The notes beneath the pieces are model-generated. The model was not told the origin of the DNA, did not search any database, and was given only the letters and a program-made list of their open reading frames with translations. From assembly GCA_012295275.1 (NCBI GenBank), contig CM022673.1, positions 29,275,136 through 29,335,135 of the forward strand: a stretch of DNA of 60,000 nt, given 5' to 3'. Position numbers and translations under genes: made by a program. Shown piece by piece: positions 50,649-60,000 of the stretch (position 1 is its first letter; each line of letters starts with the position of its first letter). This DNA is from Chrysomallon squamiferum. Lineage: Eukaryota; Mollusca; Gastropoda; Neomphalida; Peltospiridae.

Positions 50649-53143
50649 GAAGGCAGAACACGCAAAACTTGTTTTGTGATGAAAAGAGAGGACGACTTTT
50701 TCATGTTGTTTTTTTGTTTTGTTCTGGGTTTTAAAAAAATTTTTCTGCTGGTGTTATTTGCTTTTCAGAATATATATGTGATGTAATGTGAATATTCTAA
50801 AACAATGAATTCTTTGTCGATCTTTTTTTCTTTTTATTTTTTTAAATGAAATATATATTGCCGTTGAGCGTATTTTAACTTTCAATTAAATTTCAGACAA
50901 ATTTGCATCAACATTTTTAATGATATGAATTTAATCAAATTTGTATATTTAAACTACTTGCAGGTACCACCATATACATACACGCAACGCATGCACGCAC
51001 GCACCACATCAATGGGTGATGGCCTATTAATTTGCTTCAGTCATTTAAAACTGTTATTTTATTTTATTGTTTTATTTTCAAAAATATTTTGACATCTTAT
51101 TTAAAATAAATTCTTCTACTATTTCCACTTTGTTATGACAGCAATTATTCAGAAATGTGTTATTCAGTATGATTTAGATTTATAATATGGAAGATTAATC
51201 TCTTTTAAAGAGCAGTGTTAATGAGAAAACGTTAATTTTGTTACAATGAAAAGTCATCTGTAATAGTGACACCGGTCTTATGGAGTATGTGGCGCTGGAA
51301 TCAGTCTTTAAACTATATCTTAATCCGAAGGTGCATCAGAAAATGAGTATAACATGAAATTCAGTATATAAATAAAGCAATAAAACACATGCACTAGTGA
51401 ATATTGTTAGTGCCTAGTTAGTGTAATGTGTTTCTGTGGTGTGATTATGGTGTATAGTTGGTATAGTTGTGGTGTATGTATAGTATATAATTTGTGAGTG
51501 ACTAAGAGATACATCTAATAAATGAAAACGAATAAATAACAAAAATCAGTGAAAATGTACATCAATTTAATATCATAAAAAATATTGCAGTTTAATTTCA
51601 TAAAGATAAAAATATAAATTATACATTTTATTTGTTAGCACCAGGACAATTTACTGACAGAAGATCTGGACTAAAATTAAAATAATAAAGCATTTAAACG
51701 GAAGCAATGGATGACAGGATGGAAGGACCCATTTATATCAAATTTGGCACTGCATACTGAAACTCAAAAAATGACAATCTTGTACTGGTATAAAACACCC
51801 TCCAACTATAATAATATAATATTCAGAACAAGTACTGTAAGCCATTTACAAGAATTTTCAGCAGTAATTTCAAGCACATAATTACAGGTTAATAAAATGT
51901 AATTGATCATTGTAATTCATTTATTATTTATAATGTTTGACAATAATAATTTATAAAAACTAATCAAAAAGTGATTTTATATTCAGATAATGAATATTAA
52001 TTTTTACTCATTTTAAATATTAATGTTGTAATAAATTGTTATTAAATAACATTAATATTTGATCAGTCAAATGCATTTTGTACAGTTATAAAGTATAACA
52101 ATCACATCCCATTAATTAAATGAATCATTGCTGAAAACATTTATTTGTTTATTTATCTGTCAAAATCATTTATAACTTGAAAAAAAATAATAAATACAAA
52201 ATTTGAACATATTTCTGATTGAATGGTAAAGAGATATAAACACTTAAGACTGTGAAATATTATTAATTAATGTAAATTATCAGATTATTTATCAACATTT
52301 TTATTATACTCTAATACACACTTTGTATGTTTGTCAGTATATGTGCGCTGTGTGTGCTTGTGTATTAAGTCCTTATTGAGCATATTTAAAACAAAATTTA
52401 CAAAATAAAAACTTCACCAGGTATAAACAATTAACAGAATGATAACAAACTTTCATCTAGTTCTACTTTCAAATCAACTTTATACAACATAAATAACATG
52501 AATATATGAAACACAGTATGAATTAACAAGTATTTCTATAAATTAAAACTAATACTGCAGTCTGTTCTACTGCTAAAACTTGAAGAGTAATCAAATATGC
52601 TGGTTTCATGGACCAAGTTGAATTTCAGTGTTATTCAGTACACTATTTCAAATGATTAATGCTTGTCTTTTTATAATGCAGACAGATGAAACAAAGAAGC
52701 ATTTAAAATAGTAATTGCTGTTACTATTTAATAACAAAATACAGTTTTATCTACAAAAGACAGTGCATTTTATGCAAAGTAAGGGAGGAACAGAAGATGT
52801 CACAATGATGTATTACACCAGACAGACATCAGATCATTTATCCAGCTAGGTGGGAGATTTGTTGATTTTCTGCTTTACTAATATATACTTAAAATTATAA
52901 AATAAACAATGAACAGAAAATAACACAACTGTATTTTATACATACAAATTAATACACTTCTACAACCAGGTTTTTGTTAATTCTACTTTTCTGGTAGGCT
53001 TTTAAATGGACTGGTATCTGTATGTATCACCATCATTTGGCCATCTTTTACTGAGAGTATCCTGATCAAAACTGTCATTGTCTTCTTTTTATTTGTGCAA
53101 GTATTATAATGGAGACATCTTAATCCTGAAACGATGTATCTTG
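50649..53143. other. Convergent intergenic region with 3' UTRs
   Basis: This separates the stop codons of the plus-strand cystine-knot gene and the minus-strand polycystin gene. AATAAA at 51105-51110 is a possible poly(A) signal for the former, about 460 nt after its stop. The reverse complement of 53088-53093 is AATAAA, about 50 nt after the polycystin stop. The rest is AT-rich without repeats of note and without an exon I can support. Confidence 0.5.
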
Positions 53144-53898
53144 CTATATTTCTTGTTCTGGCGTGCTCACTTCTTCAATGGTTGTTTCTGCCAGAAGTTC
53201 ACTGTCAGTATCATAGGGATGTTCAAGATTCCAGTCCTCCAGCATCAGAGCTGGAGACAGACCTCCAGGACCTTTCCCTTTGCCTCGAGACCTCGTTTTC
53301 CTCAGGTTTCTTTTGCCAGGAGGTCGTCTGCCACCATGAACTGCATCTTGCTCGGATCCTGAACTTGACTCTGCAGTGATCCCAGCTATCATTTCATTCT
53401 TGTGCAGCATCCTTTCAGTGGACAGTTTGAAAGGCTTCAGCCTTGGGCTGACCCCACTCAGAGCCTTTGCAACATCTATTGCTGGCATCTCTCGCAGTCC
53501 TCCATGAACCGATTTGGTAGATTTGAGAGGATTTTCTTTGTGACGAGATTCTGAAACTAGCTTGCGGTCAGAAGAAGAGCTTGAGTTTCCATGAACTTTT
53601 TCATTTTCACTGCTCTGTCCACTGGCATTTTCTGAGGAGGACGACTGTTTTGATGATGTTGAATTGGGACTTTTACCAAAGAATTTAATTTGTCCTGAGG
53701 GTTTAGGAGGCAGTGCTGGTTTGTCTGTGCTGACTGTCTTGTTGTCTTGAGGAGTTGTCTTTCTTTTGTCAGTTTTTCCAGTATCCAAAGAAATGTCTGG
53801 AAAGACGAATTCTGTGTTGGCCATTGTGAACTGCTGTTGGGAGGTAAAGTCAGGTCCAAATTCAGCTGAATATTCATCTTTTTGTTTGGAGGGAAATG
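53144..53898 (-). CDS. Polycystin terminal exon: low-complexity cytoplasmic tail
   Basis: 755 nt: CA of a split Ala codon, 250 codons and TAG; acceptor TTTTCAG at 53899-53900. The tail is rich in Ser, Lys, Pro and Gly with a basic block (PPGKRNLRKTRSRGKGKG) and an acidic end (DTDSELLAETTIEE). The open frame extends upstream of the acceptor through a CA-rich intronic repeat; that part is not coding. Confidence 0.82.
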
Positions 53899-56800
53899 CT
53901 GAAAATAAAACAGTACATATAGTTATCATTTCACACACACACACACACCACACCACACCACACCACACACCACACACAGCACACCACAGCACACCAAACA
54001 CCACCACACCACACCACAGCAAACAGCACAGCAAACACCACACCACACACAGCACACCACACCACCACACACAGCACAGCACAGCACACACAGCACACAC
54101 CACACCACACCACACACCACACCACACCACACACCACACCACACCACACACACACCTCTACATATATATTGCAACAAATTTATTCACAGAATACTAGTGT
54201 TCATGAATTTTAATAGTTATTACTCTTATCATCAATAAATCTTACAAGGAAATAGCTAATTTCTTATCATAATTGTCTTTATTCTGGTATTAAATAAATA
54301 AATAAAATCTGTGAAATCCAGGGATTTCTAGTCTTAAACAACCCTGAGATGATTCAAAGTTCAGTACCTGACTGGTCATTAGAAGGCAGCTTGAAATCAA
54401 GATGTCGATTCTGTCGACTGCTGCCAGACCCTGACGAGGGAGAACACTCGTTGCTGCTGACAGCCATTTTCAGCGTGGAGCTGTGACCTGGCTTAGTCTC
54501 CACACACATCTCCTGTCTGTGCATCTGAAGTTGTCTGAACAGCTCCATCTCCAAGTGAGACCTGTAAAATTACAAACACAATGTAAGATTGTAATTCTGT
54601 TTTGTATCTGCATCAATTCAATATATATAAAAATGTAATTTAAAATGTAAATAAATATATATAAAGAGGCCACTTTATATTTTTTAACATTTATTCAGAA
54701 GCATATAAATGACAGTCTGCATTTTTGTTGTCCATTTAGGCATGGAACCAATGCCTTTTAGCTTATAAACCAAATAAAGTCCCCTTTCTGAAAAATACAG
54801 AACTGCTAAGAATACAAAATTTATCGTATACAATATGTCTACACAGTGGTTGCTGGTAACATGAAAATTCTGTATTGTTTTCTGTATGATATCTCTATAA
54901 CAAAAACTATTCACAGGAACATTCAGTGCTGTGTTAAGATCTGTCTGCTATCTTACCTAAGTTGTTTTTCTTTCTCCTGTGCCAAGACATCAGCACCAAT
55001 GCTGTCCAGTTTGAGAAGCTGAGCCAGGTATGGCTCATTAGCACATAGTTTGTCTTCTATTTTGTGAACTCTTTGCTCCAGTCGATCTGGATCCATCAAA
55101 GCTGCATTATCCTGTAGATGAGAAAGCAAAGATAAGTCATATGTTTAATTATAACTAGATTATGGGTTTTTTACAGATTAAATTTAACAAAATTCTGTAA
55201 TAGAGAGTTAATTATAACTAGATTAATATTATAGACATATTTGTCAAAAGTATTACTGAAAATGAAAAAGAAAGGTAATTTCATTATACACTGTTAATGT
55301 TTACAATATCACTATATTAAAATATGCATGCATGTAGTTCTGAAAATAATAGTTTAAAAAATACTATAAAAACAAAAAGATCAAGTGTGTATTTACCTCT
55401 GATCCTCCACTGGAAATGCCATCATCGCCGCCGTGGTCTCCGTGAGTTGTGTCTGAGTCTGTGAGGTAACCGTGTGGTTTCTCAGGCAGACCACTCGTTC
55501 CAGACAATGCATTCATCCTGAACAGCAGCTCATCCACCTGGTACTCTATCTCTGCCATTGTAAACTCCTGAACAATAGAACATCAACATTCTTAAAAACT
55601 GTAATCAAACATAATTTTATTTACTGCAGTTGTCAAATCTATTTAAAAATATAAACAAAACAAAAAATAGAAAAGAAAAAATGTAAGATATTAAAAAGAT
55701 AAATTGTAAGAAGTAGATAGATGATTAACTGTCAAACAAATGTGTTATTTCGTTTTGTTTCTGGTTTTATAAATATGTAATATTAGATATGAGATATGCT
55801 TCTTTTAACATTTAAACAGTTTCAAATTCTAAAAAACCCCAATAATAATAGTAATTATAATAATAATAAATAAAATAATAATTAAAATGCAATCATAAGC
55901 TACATTTGTACTCAAACATTACAATCAATACACCACTTCTAACCATAAATGTCTAACAATTATCTGTTTTAATTAATAGAATTTAATGGCTAAAATGAGA
56001 TACAAGATGTGAAAGTTTTGAACTCACAGCTGGTAACACATTTTCTGGTTCCTGAGGAAATTCCTGTTGCTGGATGCCTGACCAATGAAGAAACTCTTTC
56101 CACAGAAACCTGATCATTTCACCTCCTGGCATCACAAGAATATCTCCCTGCTTGTATGTCTTTAACCTGCGAGTCAACACTGCAACCATCTGCAACAGTA
56201 ATTTTTAATAACAGTTTGTCACAATGTTCTTCAATAAAATAATAATAATAACAATAACAATAATGTAAATAATTAACAACAATAACATAGAATAATAATA
56301 ATACAAATATTAGTAACAATAATAAAATAAACTAGAACAATAAACAATAAAATAATAACAAAAAACAGAAAAACACAGAAAAAACAATGGTAATGACAAA
56401 AACAATACTAATACAGAAAAACAGCAAAAACAACTGAAAAAGCCTCCAGCACTCACATAAGATGTAAGAAGTCCTACGCCAAAGACCAGGTAGCTGAGGA
56501 GAAAGACTCTTGGCCAGACAAGCTGCTGCTCTTCCAGTTCAGAAAAACTGTAGATGTGAGTCATCAGCGCACACATAGAGAACACACTGATCCACAGGTT
56601 TCTGAAACTGTAGCTCAGATTCCCATACAGGGTGAAGCCAAACCCAGAACTGGCTGAGAGGATGACCAGAAACAGTCCCTGAAATTAAAATAAAAAAGAA
56701 AATAGTATATATATATATAGTTTCCTTAGATAAAATAGTAAAAGAAAATCATATGAAAAAGAACATGTTGAAATTATATATGTAGAAAATATGTTATTGT

Positions 56801-59800
56801 TGATAAAGTATTAATACAGAAATTACATAAAAATAAAATGTTAAAAGAAAATTATATAAAAATTATACTCTGAAATAATAAATGTTTTTTTAAATTACAG
56901 TATTTTAAAAATATATTTAAAAATATATTAAAAAATAATATTAAATTAAATTAGAAATACATAAATAAACAAAACAACACAAAATAAAATAGAATGAAAT
57001 TAATAATAAACTAAATGGATTAAGTTATAATAAGTTTTTGTTTTGGTTTTTTTTTTTAAAGATCAAGGGAATAAAATAAAATGAAACTAAATCAACATAA
57101 ATAAAAATAAATTAAATTATTAAATTAAAATATATAATTAATAAAATACAATAAAAAAAGTAAAGAACCAAAATTTAAAGGTAAAATGTGAGAGAATCTG
57201 TTTAAATAAAATGAAATGATGTACATACTGTAAACATGAGCAGTTCTCGCCGAGATCTCTTGTACACATTTCCAAATCTGGCAAAGAGCTTAACAAACCG
57301 AAGAAGACAGAGAGAGCTGACCATAGCCATGAACAGCAACACTCCTACAAACCCACGAAGCAGCTGAAATTTTAAAAAATGGAAAATAAGTATTTAAAAA
57401 AAAAAAAAAATGGTTTATATTGATAGCACCACTAAAAATCAAGTTTCTGTTCTCTTTTATCTCTTATTTAACAGCATGTAATAAACTATTGTTAAAGTTT
57501 AGAATTTTTTATTACTTCACATTTGTTTTTTTTACATAATCATGGAACATAAATAATTTTAAATATAATAACAAGTTTTTATCTAAATATCAAACATCCC
57601 TTTATAAATGGAAGTAAAAACCAGTCCTAAGCAAAAGCATAAAGGTCAAACACCTTAAAATGCTTATTAGATATTTTATTAAAAGTTGCCAAATCTTTGT
57701 TGCTGTATTTTAAAACAAATAATTAAATAAATGAAAGAAAAAGAAAGATTAGCTGTTTGTGTTTGTTTTTGTTATTTAAATATTTTAAAAAAATTGAGTT
57801 TATGACAACTAAAACTTGCCTCATCCCAAAGGGTTAAAAATGAAATATTGACAAATTCTTCGTAGAAGCTGTTACGGAAATTCTCCACAATATCAGCAAC
57901 AAGAACAAATCTGTAGACATAACAACCAATGAAAACCAGCGAAAAACAGCACATCACAATCTGAAATACAAAAATTAAATTAAAATGATTTTAAATTTAA
58001 AAACAAATGAAATGAAAAAAAATAATAAAAAAATTAAAATTAAAAAAATAAAATAATAAAAAGTAATTTAAATAAAATAAATTAATAAGCAATTTTAAAA
58101 ATATATAAAATAGTATAAAATGAAATATAAAACAAAAACAAAAAAAATATAATCTCAATATTCACTTATTTCTTTTCTGCCCATCCTCCTTTCCAAACAC
58201 TCAACTCAAATTATTTAAGAAATTTTACACTGATTTTTTTTTCATTATGAAAGAAAATAACAATAAAATAAAATCAATAAATTATTTCTTCAAATTTTAA
58301 TTGATCTGCACATCCTTTCATCCACCCTTTGAAATTTTCAAGTTTAAATTAATATAAAAAAAAATAGTTTTCTTTAGAAAATGAATAATGTGAAATACTG
58401 TAATAAAATTAAGATGACAAACAAAAACAAAATGAGAAAGTTGTTGAAGTGAATACTTTTAATAAATTTCTTGTGCTAAGGAAGAAAGAAAGTAAAACAC
58501 GATCAAGTGAAATGAAGAAAATGTTGAGTTGTAAAGAAAAACATTTCAAGCAGTAATTTTGTTAATAAAATTCTTTCCAGAATTAAGAAAAAATAATAAA
58601 AAAGGAAAAAATATTGATTTTGATGGAATGAAACTGAATTTAATTTTAAAAAACAACAACAGAAAGCAAGAACAAATGAAAGAAAAAAAACTGATTAAAA
58701 GGAACTTAATGAAATCACTATCAAGAATGACAGAATGACACAGATTAAAAAAATAAAATAAAAGAACTTAATTGAAATGAACAACATTTTATTATTAAGA
58801 AAAGAAAAAAGAAATTAATGGAAAAAAAATGTATTTGTAAGAACAAAATAAACTCAGTAATTTACTTCAATATTGTTCCAATAAAAAAACATTTAAAAAA
58901 AACAAAATTAAAAAGTATTAAAAATTGAGAGAAAAAATAAAAGAAAATCAGTTGCAAAAAAAAACACTGAGATCAGAAATTACTTTCATGAAAAAAAATA
59001 TGTTTAAAAAATTAAAAAAAGCTATTTAAAAATTTAAAAATTATAAATAGCAAAAAAGAAAGAACAAAAAAAGGAGTATAAAAATAACAAAGTAAAAACA
59101 GAATATTTATAATTTTCAGAGTCATTCCCTGATGAAACAGAAGACTAAATAATAAGTTGTAGTTAAGTAAATGGTACCTCAATGTATTTCCAGTAGTTCC
59201 GCAGATATCTTTTCTTCAGTTCAATCATGTCGCACAGTTCTTTCATAAGTTTCAAAAATGTCAGTATGACAAACATCAGCTGTAAACAAAATGTGATCTT
59301 TATATAACTTATTACATTTGTGGGAAAAAGGATTCAAGTTAGATTTCCAGTATATTAAGAAAATCACTTGAAATTCATATTTAATCATCTTTTAATGTAA
59401 ATTTAAAAGAGAATTATTTATCACCTAAAGCAATCAAAGGACCTCAATGTCTGATAAAGAATGAAATAGAATAAACAAATATTAAAAAAAAGGAATAATT
59501 TCATAAAGAAAATCTTTTCATATATATATATATATAATTTTTCAAATCAGACAAAAAAAAAAGGTAAATGTATATATAAAAAAGTAAATATGCCATGAAT
59601 CAATACAATTTATTGATAAAATAAAGTATATAAATATACATAATGATACATTTTTTTTTTAAATGAAGCAAACAAAACAACAAAAATAAACTGATTTAGA
59701 TGGCCTGATATAAATCATGTATCTGTATTGCATACCTCACATCCCAAAACAGTATTGTCCCATGCAGATATGTAAGCAAATATCCTAGTTGATGATATGT

Positions 59801-59856
59801 GGGCTGATGGAAAAACTCCACCAGTTGCTGGTATTTCCAACAACAGGGTGACAGAG
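53144..59856 (-). CDS. Polycystin-1 family protein, C-terminal part (ten exons; 5' end outside the window)
   Basis: Ten exons on the minus strand join in frame to 718 residues ending at TAG 53144-53146. They cover the end of the polycystin (TOP) extracellular domain (LLLEIPATGGVFPS, residues ~4-17), S2 (~36-55), S3 (~75-95), S4 (~122-148), S5 (~161-185), a pore-loop region (~190-206) and S6 (~219-249). A 470-residue cytoplasmic tail follows, with predicted coiled coils (~296-315 and ~358-425) and a Ser-rich end. Polycystins sit in ciliary or plasma membrane; polycystin-1 types pair with polycystin-2 types as a receptor-channel complex. The polycystin-2 filter motif L-G-D and EF hand are absent, and the segment after S6 (MIRFLWKEFLHWSGIQ) resembles polycystin-1. 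Hence the polycystin-1 assignment; which PKD1/PKD1L paralogue is unclear. The N-terminal ectodomain, GPS and PLAT would lie beyond 60000. Confidence 0.85.
53930..54157. repeat. (CA)n/(CACAC/CACCA)n repeat inside a polycystin intron
   Basis: About 228 bp of CA units mixed with ACCAC and CAGCA variants fill half of the 469-bp last intron, starting about 30 bp from the terminal-exon acceptor. The Val/Trp/Cys-rich minus-strand ORFs here are artefacts. Confidence 0.93.
54368..54561 (-). CDS. Polycystin exon: second coiled coil, part 2
   Basis: 194 nt: G completing the split Arg codon, 64 codons, then the first base of a split Ala codon; acceptor TTTACAG, donor G|GTACTG. It continues the coil (SHLEMELFRQLQMHRQEM) into a Ser-rich stretch. 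Confidence 0.8.
54957..55111 (-). CDS. Polycystin exon: second coiled coil, part 1
   Basis: 155 nt: 51 codons plus AG of a split Arg codon; acceptor TCTACAG, donor AG|GTAAGA. The product is rich in Glu, Lys and Leu in a heptad-like pattern (DRLEQRVHKIEDKL ... AQEKEKQL). Confidence 0.8.
55397..55567 (-). CDS. Polycystin exon: first coiled coil and acidic linker
   Basis: 171 nt, 57 codons, phase 0; acceptor TGTTCAG, donor GAG|GTAAAT. The heptad-like EFTMAEIEYQVDELLFRMNA is followed by a Gly/Asp/His/Ser-rich linker. Confidence 0.8.
56028..56189 (-). CDS. Polycystin exon: end of S6 and proximal tail
   Basis: 162 nt, 54 codons, phase 0; acceptor TTGCAG, donor GCT|GTGAGT. It encodes MVAVLTRRLKTYKQGD and then a GGEMIRFLWKEFLHWSGI segment that resembles the juxtamembrane segment of polycystin-1. 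Confidence 0.82.
56457..56678 (-). CDS. Polycystin exon: S5, pore loop, S6
   Basis: 222 nt, 74 codons, phase 0; acceptor AATTTCAG, donor TAT|GTGAGT. S5 GLFLVILSASSGFGFTLYG, an NLS sequon in the turret, the pore-like stretch LWISVFSMCALMTHIY without the L-G-D filter of polycystin-2, and most of S6 (VFLLSYLVFGVGLLTSY). Confidence 0.87.
57229..57363 (-). CDS. Polycystin exon: S4 and S4-S5 linker
   Basis: 135 nt, 45 codons, phase 0; acceptor ATTTCAG, donor ACA|GTATGT. It encodes VGVLLFMAMVSSLCLLRFVK (S4 region) and a basic linker, then the start of S5 (RRELLMFT). Confidence 0.85.
57820..57960 (-). CDS. Polycystin exon: S3, followed by a GC donor
   Basis: 141 nt, 47 codons, phase 0; acceptor TATTTCAG. 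It encodes the S3 helix (IVMCCFSLVFIGCYVYRFVL) and the S3-S4 linker ending FLTLWDE. The donor reads GAG|GCAAGT, i.e. GC in place of GT, with an otherwise perfect U1 match. No GT donor preserving the alignment is nearby. Confidence 0.82.
59178..59279 (-). CDS. Polycystin exon: S2 and S2-S3 linker
   Basis: 102 nt, 34 codons, phase 0 at both ends; acceptor TTTACAG, donor GAG|GTACC. It encodes LMFVILTFLKLMKEL (rest of S2) and then a basic linker KKRYLRNYWKYIE that aligns with the R-Y-F-x3-W block of polycystins. Confidence 0.82.
59736..59856 (-). CDS. Polycystin exon: end of TOP domain
   Basis: 121 nt; the acceptor AG is at 59857-59858 and GAG|GTATG is the donor. One base completes a codon split by the previous intron, then 40 codons follow. 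It contains the family hallmark E-x-P-x-TGG-x3-PS, and the exon ends with VLGCE at the start of S2. Confidence 0.85.
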
Positions 59857-60000
59857 CTAGAAAAACAAGAGAAAACTGTTAATAATACAGATAATGAAAA
59901 TACTATTTAACTTTGCAGCACGTAATCTCTAGCAATAATTTATATTCATTTCTGGACTTCTAATATTGTATTACCTTTTTTAATTATTTATTTACTTTTT

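Noticed and set aside
53899-54151. Extension of the polycystin terminal exon frame upstream as Cys/Trp/Val-rich protein
   Set aside because: It is a CA/CCACA repeat lying between a valid donor (54367) and acceptor (53899) whose junction keeps the frame.
53144-59856. Assignment as polycystin-2
   Set aside because: There is no L-G-D filter, no EF hand and a polycystin-1-like segment after S6.

Overview
This is animal nuclear DNA: AT-rich, intron-containing genes, long gene-poor stretches, and very dense simple-sequence repeats (GA, CT, GT/CA, TATG, TTTA, AAT and ACT tracts) with several minisatellites. The three recognisable genes, the long microsatellites, the tRNA-like SINE remnants and a 'vertebrate-type' CCCTAA block fit a lophotrochozoan, most likely a mollusc. 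The sequence alone does not separate gastropod from cephalopod. No bacterial, CRISPR or operon-type organisation is present.

Layout. 1-22244: no supportable gene; simple repeats, a ~62-bp minisatellite at 12853-13557, an ~85-bp direct duplication near 9.9/10.1 kb and SINE-like A-box remnants. 22498-23953: a serotonin 5-HT1-like receptor in one exon, complete from N-terminal glycosylation sites to TM7, but with one extra base inside TM3 (22901-22907). 24-40.7 kb: gene-poor, with TTTA-rich arrays, a 52-bp minisatellite and a highly diverged ~30-bp array. 40741-41148: the C-terminal tail of a dead non-LTR retrotransposon with its poly(A) signal. 45.5-45.9 kb: telomere-like repeats embedded in a larger repeated module. 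48.0-48.6 kb: a 48-bp minisatellite.

46687-50648 (+): a probable two-exon gene for a small secreted eight-cysteine protein of the Trunk/PTTH-Noggin cystine-knot group. The 3' exon is clear. The proposed first exon (TATA box, ATG AAG, GT donor) is inference.

53144-59856 (-): the last ten exons of a polycystin-1-family gene, from the end of the TOP/polycystin extracellular domain through S2-S6 and a coiled-coil, Ser-rich cytoplasmic tail. All exon junctions keep frame, and one intron uses a GC-AG splice pair. The 5' part (ectodomain, GPS, PLAT) would lie beyond base 60000.

The cystine-knot gene and the polycystin gene converge tail to tail across ~2.5 kb. Nothing shows that the three genes act together: they are an amine receptor, a secreted ligand and a large membrane receptor/channel subunit.
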